In this document: one piece after another, positions 8,302-16,918 of the stretch
How positions within the stretch are numbered: position 1 is the first letter of the stretch
Layout of the letters: every line of letters starts with the position of its first letter
Origin: Bacillota bacterium
GTDB lineage: Bacteria > Bacillota > Clostridia > Acetivibrionales > DSM-1351
Direction: 5' to 3'
NCBI GenBank assembly: GCA_023460955.1
Contig: JAEWOH010000040.1
Span: forward strand, 18,574 to 82,573
Length of the DNA: 64,000 bases
Translations under genes and position numbers: made by a program
The notes under the pieces: model-generated
The model's database searches: none
Seen by the model: the letters and a program-made list of their open reading frames with translations, nothing else
What the model was told of the DNA's origin: nothing

Positions 8302-9096
8302 TTATACCTGTATCTTCTTGAATTCTTCAATTTTACCGGATATAAATTCGATAATCTGTTTATGTTCAGCCTTCCCATTTCCCGTTATGTTCATAGGTTC
8401 TCCGAAGGAAATACAAACCGGTTGCTTCCTGCGTATTGGCCCGATATCTTTTACAAGCTTTCCATTTCCCCAGAAATCTGTTTTTATAGCGATCGGGATA
8501 ACAGGGACTCCAGCTTCTTTTGCCAGCTTTACACCTAAAGTATTAAACTTTTCCGGATCAAAATTTTCCTGACGGGTGCCCTCGGGAAATAATACAATTG
8601 AAGTGCCTTTTGCTATCGTTTCCTTACCCTTATTTAAAACATTAATGAGATCCTGTCTTGAATTCTTTCTGGATACAACAATGGGATTACGGCTTCTCAT
8701 AATATTGCCAAACAGTGGCATAGACACCAGACTGTCCTTTACAACATAGGTAACTTCTTTTAATGGGGCAATTATACAAGGAAAAACAAAGGTTTCCAGT
8801 GTACTCATGTGATTACTAACAAAAACTACTGGTCCTTCAACTTTTGAAATATTTTCAATTCCGTCAATAAATAATCTACCACCGCTTTTTTCAATATTCT
8901 CAAAAATTCTGTAGCTGGAATGAGCCCATTCCTCAGTATCGTATTTATTTTTAACTGCCAACCGGCTGCCCTTTACAACTTCTTTACCGTAACCGTAAAC
9001 AAAGTACCACCTGGTGCTCAAAAATAGCTTATCAAAAAAATTTCTTCTGTTTCCCTGTGTCTCATATTTATCAGAATTAAAAAATGGTTTTAACAT
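8302..9096 (-). CDS. Lysophospholipid acyltransferase family protein (PlsC-like)
   Basis: A 264-aa membrane-associated acyltransferase of the 1-acyl-glycerol-3-phosphate acyltransferase fold. Block I reads SNHMSTLETF, with the catalytic His but Glu where the HX4D motif normally has Asp. Block III is LFPEGTRQ, and block IV is GVPVIPIAIKT. It probably transfers a fatty acyl chain to lysophosphatidic acid or a related acceptor at the inner membrane face. Its SD is weak (GGATGTG). It is a single gene, divergent from the PilZ gene. The exact acceptor cannot be told from sequence. Confidence 0.85.
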   Translation of the reverse strand: MLKPFFNSDKYETQGNRRNFFDKLFLSTRWYFVYGYGKEVVKGSRLAVKNKYDTEEWAHSSYRIFENIEKSGGRLFIDGIENISKVEGPVVFVSNHMSTLETFVFPCIIAPLKEVTYVVKDSLVSMPLFGNIMRSRNPIVVSRKNSRQDLINVLNKGKETIAKGTSIVLFPEGTRQENFDPEKFNTLGVKLAKEAGVPVIPIAIKTDFWGNGKLVKDIGPIRRKQPVCISFGEPMNITGNGKAEHKQIIEFISGKIEEFKKIQV

Positions 9097-9372
9097 TAAA
9101 ATTCACATCCGTTTAATTGATTTTTCCAGAAATTCTAAAACGCTAGGGATTATTATATCCTACATTTTATTCCATGTCTACAGTCACAGTTATTAATGAG
9201 ATTTATCCATATTCACTAATAATATATGTAAAAACCAACGGAAAATTTACCGATATGTTTTTATAAATATTTTAATAATTATACTGAAAAATGACGGCTT
9301 TTAGAATATAATGTAGTTAAGGAACAAACTATTTAATCGACTAATACTAAATTATTGATATGGAGATTTCTA

Positions 9373-10092
9373 ATGAATGCAAAAGACATTAAAATGGGAA
9401 CTAAATTAGAGGTTGAAATACCTGATTATAAAAGCAGCAGGAATAAGGAAGAATCAACTCCCAGTTACATAAGCCAACTGGCAGATGTTATTGATGAGAA
9501 AACAATTAGTATTGTTTCTCCTATGAGCGAAGGAAGAATGAAATTTTTGTCAAGAGACTCTGAACTATTTATATATTATTTAAATGAGAGACAGGAGCTT
9601 TTATACTTTAAAGGGCTTGTTAAAGGTCATAGAAAAAGCGGGGCTCTTGATATATTTGACATCTCTATTGTCAGCGAGTTTAACAAGATTCAGAGAAGAC
9701 GCTTCTATAGACTTGACGTTGTGTTAAGCAGTCTTTATAAGGTAGTAGACCAACAATTAATCAGTACAGATAAACTGGAATTTCAGAACATTAATCCGTC
9801 TGAGTTAAAGTCTGCTTACACCAAAAATATAAGCGGTAGCGGATTTTGTCTGGTTCTGGATGAAAAAATTGATTCAGGAGCTGTACTAGATATAAGTGTC
9901 AACCTTGAAGGTTCAGCCACAATAAGGGTATTAGCCCAAGTCATAAGAACCTCAGTTGAAAAAGCAAAAAAATATGAGATAGGTCTACACTATATAAAAA
10001 TCTCCCCTAGAGATTCTGATATTCTTACTCGCTATATTTTTGAAAAGCAAAGACAAATTTTAAAAAATACAATGCAAGCTAAACTCAAATAA
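9373..10092 (+). CDS. YcgR-like flagellar brake / PilZ c-di-GMP receptor
   Basis: A 239-aa protein with an N-terminal YcgR (PilZN) domain at about residues 1-105 and a C-terminal PilZ domain. The c-di-GMP signature is visible: an arginine cluster QRRRFYRLDV, then NISGSGFCL (the N/DxSxxG motif). It most likely senses c-di-GMP and slows flagellar motor or other surface functions. The start is the ATG at 9373 with GGAG nine bases before it; an ATA codon opens the longer frame and lacks an SD. It is a monocistronic plus-strand gene whose stop codon lies in the loop of its own terminator. Confidence 0.88.
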   Translation: MNAKDIKMGTKLEVEIPDYKSSRNKEESTPSYISQLADVIDEKTISIVSPMSEGRMKFLSRDSELFIYYLNERQELLYFKGLVKGHRKSGALDIFDISIVSEFNKIQRRRFYRLDVVLSSLYKVVDQQLISTDKLEFQNINPSELKSAYTKNISGSGFCLVLDEKIDSGAVLDISVNLEGSATIRVLAQVIRTSVEKAKKYEIGLHYIKISPRDSDILTRYIFEKQRQILKNTMQAKLK

Positions 10093-10110
10093 GAGTTTAG
10101 CTTTTCTTTA
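10077..10110 (+). terminator. Terminator of the PilZ gene, overlapping its stop
   Basis: A 10-bp stem AGCTAAACTC/GAGTTTAGCT (10077-10086, 10093-10102) is followed by TTTCTTTATTT. The TAA stop of the PilZ gene sits in the 6-base loop. The convergent dinB gene ends at 10097, inside the same hairpin. Confidence 0.8.
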
Positions 10111-11284
10111 TTTGTACTGCCCGGGTTATAGAGGAGGCACCATGCCTTATACGTATATTGTCAATGGTTTTTTCAAGCTTTTCCTCTTTATCAGACTGTT
10201 TGTATTCATCGCTTTCCTCAAACAGCATAAGCTGCTTAGGCCGGTTTTCTTTTTCGAAGCTGGTTATACTTATTCCTACCAATCTTACAGGTCGTGAACT
10301 GTTCCAATTCTTTTTCATAAGCGTATACCCCGTTTCAAAGATTTCTTTTGTCAGGTAAGTAGGTTTTATACTTACCTGTCTGGTTATACTTTGAAAATCG
10401 GAATATTTTATTGAGATTTGAATAGTTCCAGCTTTTTTATTATATTTTCTGGCATCAAACCCCACCTCTTCACAAAGTTCGAAAAATATAGCTCTTATGG
10501 CCTGAAGATCTGTTACGTCCTCTGAGAGTGTAGTAGAACGGCCAATTGATTTCATCTCGCCCAATGTATGAGGAGTTACGGGTGAGCAATCCAGACCGTT
10601 AGCATAGGCCTGTAGTTCGTACCCTAGCTTTCCAAGACATTTTTCCAGTTCTTTTATATTATATTCAGCAAGATCTCCGATTGTCATAATACCTAAATTA
10701 TTCAGCTTGATACCTGTTTGTCTGCCCACCCCGTACATTTCTGTTACCTTTAAGGGCCAAAGCTTTTCCTTAACATCCTTGAGCCATAATTCGGTAATTC
10801 CCATTGGCTTCTTCATTTCAGATGCAATCTTAGCCAGCAGCTTATTTTCCGATATGCCTATAGAGCACCATAAGCCAAGGTTTTCATTAATGTCCGCCAT
10901 GATTCTTCTGGCAGCCTCACCGGGCGTACCAAACAGATTTTCAGTTCCTGTCATGTCCAGCCAGGCTTCATCAATGCTATTCTGCTCCAATACCGGTGAA
11001 TAGTTGCCCAGCAGTGACATTACTTCTCTTGATCTTGCTTCATAAAAACTGTGGTCAGGTGGTATTAGAAGCATTCCGGGACATAACTTTAGTGCCTGGT
11101 GGACTACCATTGTAGTTTTAACTCCAAATTTTCGAGCTTCATAATTGGCAGCAAGAATTATACCCGACCTATTTTTTGGATCTCCTGCAACTGCTGCAGG
11201 TTTTCCAATAATATGGGGGTTTCTTGACATTTCACAGCTTATAAAAAAAGCATTCATATCAACCAGAAAAACAGTTCTTCCCAT
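10097..11284 (-). CDS. dinB: DNA polymerase IV (Y-family translesion polymerase)
   Basis: A 395-aa Y-family polymerase. The palm metal-binding motif is FLVDMNAFF near the N-terminus, where the second Phe is the steric gate; SIDEAWLDMT at about residue 105 supplies the other catalytic carboxylates. A helix-hairpin-helix follows (MYGVGRQTGIKLNNLGIMTIGDLAEY) and then the little-finger domain. It carries out error-prone bypass of lesions. A GTG three codons upstream is possible, but it touches the SD GGAG, so the ATG at 11284 is used. I saw no LexA box at its promoter. The hydrophobic sequence KQLMLFEES near the end is a possible beta-clamp motif. Confidence 0.93.
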   Translation of the reverse strand: MGRTVFLVDMNAFFISCEMSRNPHIIGKPAAVAGDPKNRSGIILAANYEARKFGVKTTMVVHQALKLCPGMLLIPPDHSFYEARSREVMSLLGNYSPVLEQNSIDEAWLDMTGTENLFGTPGEAARRIMADINENLGLWCSIGISENKLLAKIASEMKKPMGITELWLKDVKEKLWPLKVTEMYGVGRQTGIKLNNLGIMTIGDLAEYNIKELEKCLGKLGYELQAYANGLDCSPVTPHTLGEMKSIGRSTTLSEDVTDLQAIRAIFFELCEEVGFDARKYNKKAGTIQISIKYSDFQSITRQVSIKPTYLTKEIFETGYTLMKKNWNSSRPVRLVGISITSFEKENRPKQLMLFEESDEYKQSDKEEKLEKTIDNIRIRHGASSITRAVQIKKS

Positions 11285-11380
11285 TATTTTCACTCCAAAT
11301 CACTGTTGAGACGAATCCAAATTGTGCTTAGACTTTTCTGGTATATTTGCCTTCGTCTCATTAAAACTACAAAAACTACA

Positions 11381-11406
11381 AAGGGGCTGCTAAAAAGCAG
11401 CCCCTT
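11381..11406 (-). terminator. Terminator of infC-rpmI-rplT
   Basis: A perfect 11-bp GC-rich stem AAGGGGCTGCT/AGCAGCCCCTT with a 4-base loop, 15 bases after the rplT stop. The T tract on the minus strand is interrupted (TTTGTAGTTTTTG), but the stem is strong. Confidence 0.75.
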
Positions 11407-11420
11407 CATTTTATTATGTC

Positions 11421-11774
11421 TTATTTAGCGGATTTAGCCATCTCAGCAAGCTGTGCAAATCCAGCTGCATCGTTCACTGCCATATCAGCGAGAACTTTTC
11501 TGTTAAGTTCGATTCCTGATTTCTTTAATCCACTTATGAATCTGCTGTAGGATAAACCGTTTATTCTTGCAGCAGCATTTATTCTAGCTATCCAGAGCTT
11601 TCTGAAGTCTCTCTTCTTTGCTCTTCTATCACCGAAAGCATAGTTTAAAGATTTCATTACGGCTTGGTTAGCCATTCTAAAGAGCTTGCTCTTTGCTCCA
11701 AAATATCCTTTTGCAAGCTTCAATATTTTTTTATGTCTTGCGCGAGTTCTCATCGCACCTTTAACTCTTGCCAT
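11421..11774 (-). CDS. rplT: 50S ribosomal protein L20
   Basis: A 117-aa canonical L20 beginning MARVKGAMRTRARHKKILKLAKGYFG, with the basic N-terminal tail and the C-terminal domain (INGLSYSRFISGLKKSGIELNRKVLADMA). It is an early 50S assembly protein and, in Bacillus, the autogenous repressor of infC-rpmI-rplT. The leader found upstream of infC here fits such control. It is the last gene of the operon. Confidence 0.98.
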   Translation of the reverse strand: MARVKGAMRTRARHKKILKLAKGYFGAKSKLFRMANQAVMKSLNYAFGDRRAKKRDFRKLWIARINAAARINGLSYSRFISGLKKSGIELNRKVLADMAVNDAAGFAQLAEMAKSAK

Positions 11775-11792
11775 AGTCCTTCGTCCTCCCTC

Positions 11793-11990
11793 TTATTTAT
11801 ATGGAATAAGTTTTCTAATAGCAGCTTCGTTAGCAGCTGAAACGTATGCACCTAATCTGTGGTGCTTCTTTGCCTTTGTCGCCTTGGAAACGAGTCTATG
11901 GCTTCTCCAAGCCTGACTTCTTTTGATCTTTCCTGTAGCTGTTACTCTGAATCTCTTTTTTGATGCACTGTGAGTCTTTAACTTTGGCAT
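11793..11990 (-). CDS. rpmI: 50S ribosomal protein L35
   Basis: A 65-aa canonical L35 starting MPKLKTHSASKKRFRVTATGKIKRSQAWRSH, very basic and full length. It lies 18 bases before rplT and 18 bases after infC, as in nearly all Firmicutes. It is a component of the large subunit near the 23S rRNA core. Confidence 0.98.
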   Translation of the reverse strand: MPKLKTHSASKKRFRVTATGKIKRSQAWRSHRLVSKATKAKKHHRLGAYVSAANEAAIRKLIPYK

Positions 11991-12008
11991 ATTTATTCTC
12001 CTCCCATC

Positions 12009-12521
12009 CTACTGCTTTGGATTAAGTATCATTATCATACTTTTGCCTTCAAGTTTAGGTTTCTTTTCAACCACTCCAACGTCTTTTACTTCTTCAGCAA
12101 ACTTGTCCAGAATTTCATTGCCTATAGAGGTGTAATGCATTTCTCTTCCTCTGAATTTAACTGACACCTTAACTTTGTCTCCATCCTTCAAGAACTTATA
12201 TGCGTTCTTTACCTTGAATTCAAAGTCATGATCCTCAATTGAGGGAGATACTCTGACTTCTTTTATGCTTATGATCTTTTGATTCTTTCTTGCTTCCTTC
12301 TCCTTCTTGGCAAGCTCGAACATGTATTTACCATAATCCATTATCTTGCAAACAGGTGGAACTCCCTGCGGAGCAATCTTAACCAGGTCAAGATTCTTTG
12401 AATTGGCAAGCTTTTGGGCATCTTTAACTGCCATGATACCAAGCATATTACCATCAGAATCGATAAGTCTGACTTCTTTATCCCTGATTTCCTCATTGAT
12501 CATTAATTCATTTTTGCTAAT
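12009..12521 (-). CDS. infC: Translation initiation factor IF-3, AUU start
   Basis: A 170-aa IF-3. The N-domain reads (AUU)SKNELMINEEIRDKEVRLID and the C-domain has KEVRVSPSIEDHDFEFKVKNAYKFL and KVKVSVKFRGREM. It keeps subunits apart and checks start-codon/initiator-tRNA pairing. The start is ATT at 12521: GGAGG lies eight bases before it, the GTG three codons upstream touches the SD, and the next ATG is 26 bases away. The resulting N-terminus aligns with bacillar IF-3 (SKDFIINEQIR). An AUU start is the known device by which IF-3 limits its own translation. It is the first gene of the operon. Confidence 0.95.
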   Translation of the reverse strand: MSKNELMINEEIRDKEVRLIDSDGNMLGIMAVKDAQKLANSKNLDLVKIAPQGVPPVCKIMDYGKYMFELAKKEKEARKNQKIISIKEVRVSPSIEDHDFEFKVKNAYKFLKDGDKVKVSVKFRGREMHYTSIGNEILDKFAEEVKDVGVVEKKPKLEGKSMIMILNPKQ

Positions 12522-12530
12522 AGTTGACAC

Positions 12531-12717
12531 CTCCGAAATATAATAGGCAGAAGATTTACTTCAAGTCCTCACTAAAATAAAAAACAATAAAAAAAGTGGA
12601 TAGAAAAAGTATCCACAATAATCTCAGTCAGTACGAAAACCGCACTTTAATAACCGATATTAACCCTGCAAATCAATAGTCCGCTGGGTGAGAAGTGGAA
12701 AACTTCTTCTTGTTTTG
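12531..12717 (-). promoter_or_regulatory. infC leader with attenuator (L20 leader-type)
   Basis: An approximately 190-nt leader runs from the promoter to the infC SD and ends in an intrinsic terminator at 12586-12616. In Bacillus, L20 binds such a leader and causes premature termination of infC-rpmI-rplT. Position, length and terminator fit; I have not verified the L20 binding structure by folding. An Rfam search with the L20 leader model would confirm or refute. Confidence 0.7.
12586..12616 (-). terminator. Attenuator terminator in infC leader
   Basis: GTGGATA (12596-12602) pairs with TATCCAC (12610-12616) around a 7-base loop and is followed on the minus strand by eight Ts or near-Ts. It sits upstream of the infC SD, so read-through is needed for expression. 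Confidence 0.85.
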
Positions 12718-12724
12718 CATAAAT

Positions 12725-12753
12725 ATGATAACAAAATATGATTTACTTGTCAA
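12725..12753 (-). promoter_or_regulatory. Sigma-A promoter of infC operon
   Basis: On the minus strand TTGACA (12748-12753), a 17-bp spacer and TATCAT (12725-12730). The position predicts transcription starting near 12717, at the 5' edge of the leader. Confidence 0.75.
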
Positions 12754-12813
12754 TTGAAATTTTATTTTAAAGTGTAAAATGTTTATAAGTACTTACGTAC
12801 TGTGTAATATTTA

Positions 12814-13296
12814 TCATTTAATACGTTCATATACCAGAAATTTATAATCAAAAGGATTTTTTTCATCCCTAATTCCCGGCTCAGCTGAAATCAGTTTCCA
12901 CTGTGAGTAATCTATCTTTGGAAAAAAAGCATCTGCCTCAAATTCACTGTCTATCTCTGTAATATATAACCTGTCAGCAAGCGGCAGAAAGGCTTTATAT
13001 ATTTCAGCCCCTCCAATAATAAATGCTTCCTTTTCAGATATACAAGTCTTCGCTTTCTCAATTGAATCAACTGTTATACAGCCCTCCGGCCGATAGCCTG
13101 TATCTCTTGTAATGACTATGTTTGTACGTCCGGCTAAAGGTTTTCCTATGGATTCAAAGGTTTTTCTGCCCATTATAACAGGTTTCCCGAGTGTTACCTT
13201 CTTAAAGTATGCAAAATCCGAAGGAAGATACCAGGGCATTCTGTTTTTGCAGCCCAGCTCGTTATTCTTCCCCATTGCCCAAATCATTGAGATCAT
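12814..13296 (-). CDS. folA: Dihydrofolate reductase
   Basis: A 160-aa DHFR: MISMIWAMGKNNELGCKNRMPWYLPSDFAYFKKVTLG has the folate-binding WYLPSD (Asp at the catalytic position), followed by the NADPH motifs VIMGRKTFESIG and FIIGGAEIYKAFLP. It reduces dihydrofolate made by thymidylate synthase back to tetrahydrofolate. Its ATG overlaps the thyA stop (ATGA), so the two are translationally coupled. Confidence 0.96.
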   Translation of the reverse strand: MISMIWAMGKNNELGCKNRMPWYLPSDFAYFKKVTLGKPVIMGRKTFESIGKPLAGRTNIVITRDTGYRPEGCITVDSIEKAKTCISEKEAFIIGGAEIYKAFLPLADRLYITEIDSEFEADAFFPKIDYSQWKLISAEPGIRDEKNPFDYKFLVYERIK

Positions 13297-14087
13297 ATAG
13301 CAACAGCTCCCTTTATGTGTGGATGAGGATCATAATCCGTAAGTGTGAAGTCCTCAAATTTAAAGGAGAACAAATCCTTTACATCAGGGTTTATATTCAT
13401 TTTTGGCAGCGCTCTGGGCTCTCTTGAAAGCTGGAGTTTAACCTGTTCCAGGTGGTTAAGGTATATATGTGCGTCGCCCAGAGTGTGGACAAATTCGCCC
13501 GGCTTTAAGCCGCATGCCTGTGCAACCATCATTGTAAACAGGGCGTATGAAGCGATATTAAACGGTACGCCAATAAATACATCTGCGCTTCTCTGATAGA
13601 GCATACAGGACAGCGTGCCGTTTACGACGTAGAACTGATAGAAGCAGTGGCAGGGCGGCAGTGCCATCTTATCTATTTCTCCAACATTCCAGGAGCAGAC
13701 TATCAGTCTTCTGGAATCAGGATTGTTCTTAATCTGAGAAATAACGTCACCTAACTGATCAATCTGCCTTCCATCTGAAGTCCCCCACGATCTCCACTGA
13801 TGTCCGTAAACAGGGCCTAACTCACCGTTTTCATCAGCCCATTCATCCCAGATAGAAACCCCGTTATCCTTTAGATATTTTATATTTGTCTCTCCTTTTA
13901 TGAACCAAAGTAATTCATGAATAATTGATTTCAAGTGGAGTTTTTTTGTTGTCAGTAATGGAAAGCCTTCCTGTAAATTAAATCTCATTTGATATCCAAA
14001 AGTACTTATTGTTCCTGTACCTGTTCTGTCTTCCTTTTTTATACCATTCTTTAATATGTGATCACACAAATCAAGATATTGTTTCAT
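13293..14087 (-). CDS. thyA: Thymidylate synthase ThyA
   Basis: A 264-aa classical ThyA. The catalytic Cys is in LPPCHCFYQFYV, the dUMP-binding arginines are in SRRLIVCSWNV and YQRSADVFIGVPFNIASYA, and the C-terminus is HPHIKGAVAI. It methylates dUMP to dTMP with methylene-THF. It is the first gene of thyA-folA and overlaps folA by four bases. No truncation or odd residues seen. Confidence 0.97.
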   Translation of the reverse strand: MKQYLDLCDHILKNGIKKEDRTGTGTISTFGYQMRFNLQEGFPLLTTKKLHLKSIIHELLWFIKGETNIKYLKDNGVSIWDEWADENGELGPVYGHQWRSWGTSDGRQIDQLGDVISQIKNNPDSRRLIVCSWNVGEIDKMALPPCHCFYQFYVVNGTLSCMLYQRSADVFIGVPFNIASYALFTMMVAQACGLKPGEFVHTLGDAHIYLNHLEQVKLQLSREPRALPKMNINPDVKDLFSFKFEDFTLTDYDPHPHIKGAVAI

Positions 14088-14209
14088 TATTCAATCCCCC
14101 AAAACAAATTTTTTAAAACCTGTCCTGTATATTATTTCATATTTTAAATTTAAACACAAATTTCAAAATTCCCAATAACTAATAATAAAGCTCGCCTTGT
14201 CTTAAAATA

Positions 14210-15655
14210 TTACTTCCACTTGTTTTTTAAGCTTTTATTATAGTTTTTAAGAGGTTTGAATAATACCTCAGTCCCGGTGGACGCCAATATAAACACAATG
14301 AGCATAGCAAAATATCTGTACCTTACCTGAATCTCAATCAGCATATGTATACCGAAATAAAACAGCAGAATAATTATAAGCAGAAGTGCTACAGAGTTAA
14401 ACCTTGGGTTGCCAAACATACGCACCAGACCGATAGCCAATAAGATAAATATTCCTACATAATACATTTTTTCTATTCCCATTACTACCGGTTCAACTTT
14501 TTTTATTTTCTCAGGAGCTACCAGCTTTCCATCTCTTTCCTCATAATTACTCCACATTAGGGTGTCAGGCTGAGCCCACATTACACCAATTTTAATTCCC
14601 ATGAAGGCAAGCATTCTGTAAGGTTCTATCTGAAGCCTTTCCTTTACTGTGTCCAGTGCCTTGTCATTTCTCTCCGATATATTCTTTATAGTGAATATTT
14701 TATTCTCATCTTCATAGGAAAACTGCCCCATTGATTTTTGATTCAAGCCCACAACAAATTTCCACAGAGGCATATTGTTTTTCAGACCTTCAGTGTTAAC
14801 TCCTGTGCCCCTTACAGCTGCAGACAACCCAAAGCCGACAACAATATAAACTGCAATAAGTAATGCAGAGAATATAACCTTCCCTTTACCCCTTTTATTC
14901 TTTATTTCAAGCACCGTCCATACTACTATTGATGCTATTATAACTACGCCCAATGGTCTCACAGCATTTCCCACAGCTATAAGTATTCCAGCTGTAACGC
15001 TCCTGAATAAGAGGCCTATATTTTCATTTAGTAAAACATAAATTGCCACTAAGAACATAAAAGCTGCAAAGTGTTGGTTTGTCAAAACTGAAGTCAGGAA
15101 ATACGGAGCAGGATAGAATAAATACAAAAGAGCTACAAATCTGGCAGTTAAATCATTTGATACCTTTCTCGAAATAAGATAAATCAGCACATTGGAACCT
15201 GCCATAAAAAAGCAGTTTACAAGTTTAAGAGAAAGCAGACCAGTACCGAAAAGCTTCATAATTCCAGCATAATAAATGACAGGACCGGTTTGATAAGCCC
15301 AGGTTTTAAAATAGGAGTAACGTTCAAGCCCTATCTTTCCGTTAACTAAATCCACAGCATAATTGTAGAACAGTCCAAAATCTGAAACAGGTTTTGTATT
15401 CATAAAATATGCAAAAGTTCCTTTAACTAAAAACGCCATTATAAAAACCATAATGGCGAAGGCAGCTGGCATTATATCAAGTTTTGCAGAGACAAATAAA
15501 ATAACAGCAAATACAGGAATTATTAGAAGAGCATACAGCCACGAGTTTAAATACACCGAAACCCCTATATTAATAATGGCTATATAGATTGAGAATATGG
15601 CTGTAACCAAAACTATAATCTTGTAAAATGATGACGAAGGTCTTATTGTTTCCAT
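14210..15655 (-). CDS. Membrane glycosyltransferase, GT39/ArnT-PMT type
   Basis: A 481-aa integral membrane protein with about ten hydrophobic segments. After the first two segments comes the large loop with FAYFMNTKPVSDFGLFYNYAVDL, containing the acidic residue typical of the first extracytoplasmic loop of GT-C enzymes. It probably uses a polyprenyl-phosphate sugar to glycosylate a surface glycan or protein. It lies 14 bases after a GT2 polyprenyl-phosphate sugar synthase-like gene, which would make that donor. The ATG at 15655 has AGAGG upstream; the preceding TTG is less likely. The acceptor is unknown. Confidence 0.75.
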   Translation of the reverse strand: METIRPSSSFYKIIVLVTAIFSIYIAIINIGVSVYLNSWLYALLIIPVFAVILFVSAKLDIMPAAFAIMVFIMAFLVKGTFAYFMNTKPVSDFGLFYNYAVDLVNGKIGLERYSYFKTWAYQTGPVIYYAGIMKLFGTGLLSLKLVNCFFMAGSNVLIYLISRKVSNDLTARFVALLYLFYPAPYFLTSVLTNQHFAAFMFLVAIYVLLNENIGLLFRSVTAGILIAVGNAVRPLGVVIIASIVVWTVLEIKNKRGKGKVIFSALLIAVYIVVGFGLSAAVRGTGVNTEGLKNNMPLWKFVVGLNQKSMGQFSYEDENKIFTIKNISERNDKALDTVKERLQIEPYRMLAFMGIKIGVMWAQPDTLMWSNYEERDGKLVAPEKIKKVEPVVMGIEKMYYVGIFILLAIGLVRMFGNPRFNSVALLLIIILLFYFGIHMLIEIQVRYRYFAMLIVFILASTGTEVLFKPLKNYNKSLKNKWK

Positions 15656-15669
15656 CAATTACCTCTTAA

Positions 15670-16632
15670 TTATTCATGCAGCTTCTCTTTTTTGTCCTCT
15701 TCAAACCCTGTCAATTCACCAACAATATAGAGAGGTCTCGCTTTTACCTCTTCGTATATTCTCCCCACATATTCACCCATAATACCTAAGACTATAAGCA
15801 TTACGCCGTTGAGGAAAAGGGTTACTGCTATTGAGGATGCCCACCCTGAAACCACATCATTTTTTATGAATTTCTGAACAAGTACAATAATAAGGTATAT
15901 AAAGCTTAGGGCCGATACCAGCATTCCGATAAAGGTTGCAAGCTTTAAGGGTTTATATGAAAAAGAGAATATTCCGTCGCCTGCGAGCTTAAGCATTTTC
16001 TTTAACGGATATTTTGTTTCTCCAGCAAATCTTTTTTCTCTATGATAATCTACGCTGGTTTGCTTGAAGCCAACCCAACTTACAAGTCCTCTCACATACC
16101 TGGATCTCTCGGGCAGACATTTCATCGCATCACATACTTTTCTATCTATAAGTCTGAAATCTCCCACATCCACAGGGAGCTTAACGTCAGTCATGCTGTC
16201 AAGGAAGCGGTAGAAAATTTTAGCTGTGAGTTTCTTAAAGATGGTTTCTCCGTCTCTGTGCAATCTTCTTCCATAGACGACCTGATAACCTTCCATCCAT
16301 TTGTCCACCATTTTAAGAATAATTTCTGGAGGATCTTGTAAATCTGCGTCAATTATAACAATAGCATCTCCCTTGGCATAATCCATTCCGGCAGTAATGG
16401 CTATCTGGTGTCCGAAATTCCTGGCGAAGTTTATAACACGGACCTGATTGTTCCGGGCAGCTATATCCTTCAACTTTGAGTACGTATTATCCCTACTTCC
16501 GTCATTGATAAAAATGTACTCAACCTCCATAAAATAATCTTTGAATACTTCGGATAAACGCCTGAAAGTTTCATCAATTACCTCTTGTTCATTATAAACA
16601 GGTACTACAACTGACAGCAGCTTTTTTGACAT
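15670..16632 (-). CDS. GT2 polyprenyl-phosphate glycosyltransferase (DPM1/GtrB type)
   Basis: A 320-aa protein. The N-terminal GT-A domain starts KLLSVVVPVYNEQEVIDETF and has FINDGSRDNT, IDADLQDPPE (the metal-binding DxD-like site) and VYGRRLHRDGE. Two C-terminal membrane segments (about residues 230-250 and 265-285) place it in the GtrB/YkcC group, which transfers glucose or a related sugar from a nucleotide donor to undecaprenyl phosphate. The GT39-type gene after it would use that product. A 6-bp palindrome (16645-16660) precedes its SD GGAGG. Confidence 0.88.
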   Translation of the reverse strand: MSKKLLSVVVPVYNEQEVIDETFRRLSEVFKDYFMEVEYIFINDGSRDNTYSKLKDIAARNNQVRVINFARNFGHQIAITAGMDYAKGDAIVIIDADLQDPPEIILKMVDKWMEGYQVVYGRRLHRDGETIFKKLTAKIFYRFLDSMTDVKLPVDVGDFRLIDRKVCDAMKCLPERSRYVRGLVSWVGFKQTSVDYHREKRFAGETKYPLKKMLKLAGDGIFSFSYKPLKLATFIGMLVSALSFIYLIIVLVQKFIKNDVVSGWASSIAVTLFLNGVMLIVLGIMGEYVGRIYEEVKARPLYIVGELTGFEEDKKEKLHE

Positions 16633-16843
16633 AGCCTTCCTCCATAAGCTCTTAAGCTTAACAATAAATTTTCATAAAAACTAGTAATTCCAAATAAAAC
16701 CAACGAAACACCAAAAGATATTATAACACAGCGTGAAAACCCAGTAAACCTATTGAAGCAACCATCTATTTACGTAAGCTTTATTTATAGTTTTAATTCA
16801 ATAGAGATTATTGTCAATTCCGGCTGTTTGTAATACAGAATAT

Positions 16844-16884
16844 TAATTAAAAAATAAGAGGCATCTTGTATGACGCCTCTTATT
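16844..16884 (-). terminator. Terminator of the thrS pair
   Basis: A perfect 10-bp stem AATAAGAGGC/GCCTCTTATT (16853-16862, 16875-16884) is followed on the minus strand by TTTTTTAATT. It stands 35 bases after the distal thrS stop. Confidence 0.85.
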
Positions 16885-16918
16885 CTTCTAATTGTTAGCT
16901 TAGATTATTTGGTTAAAA

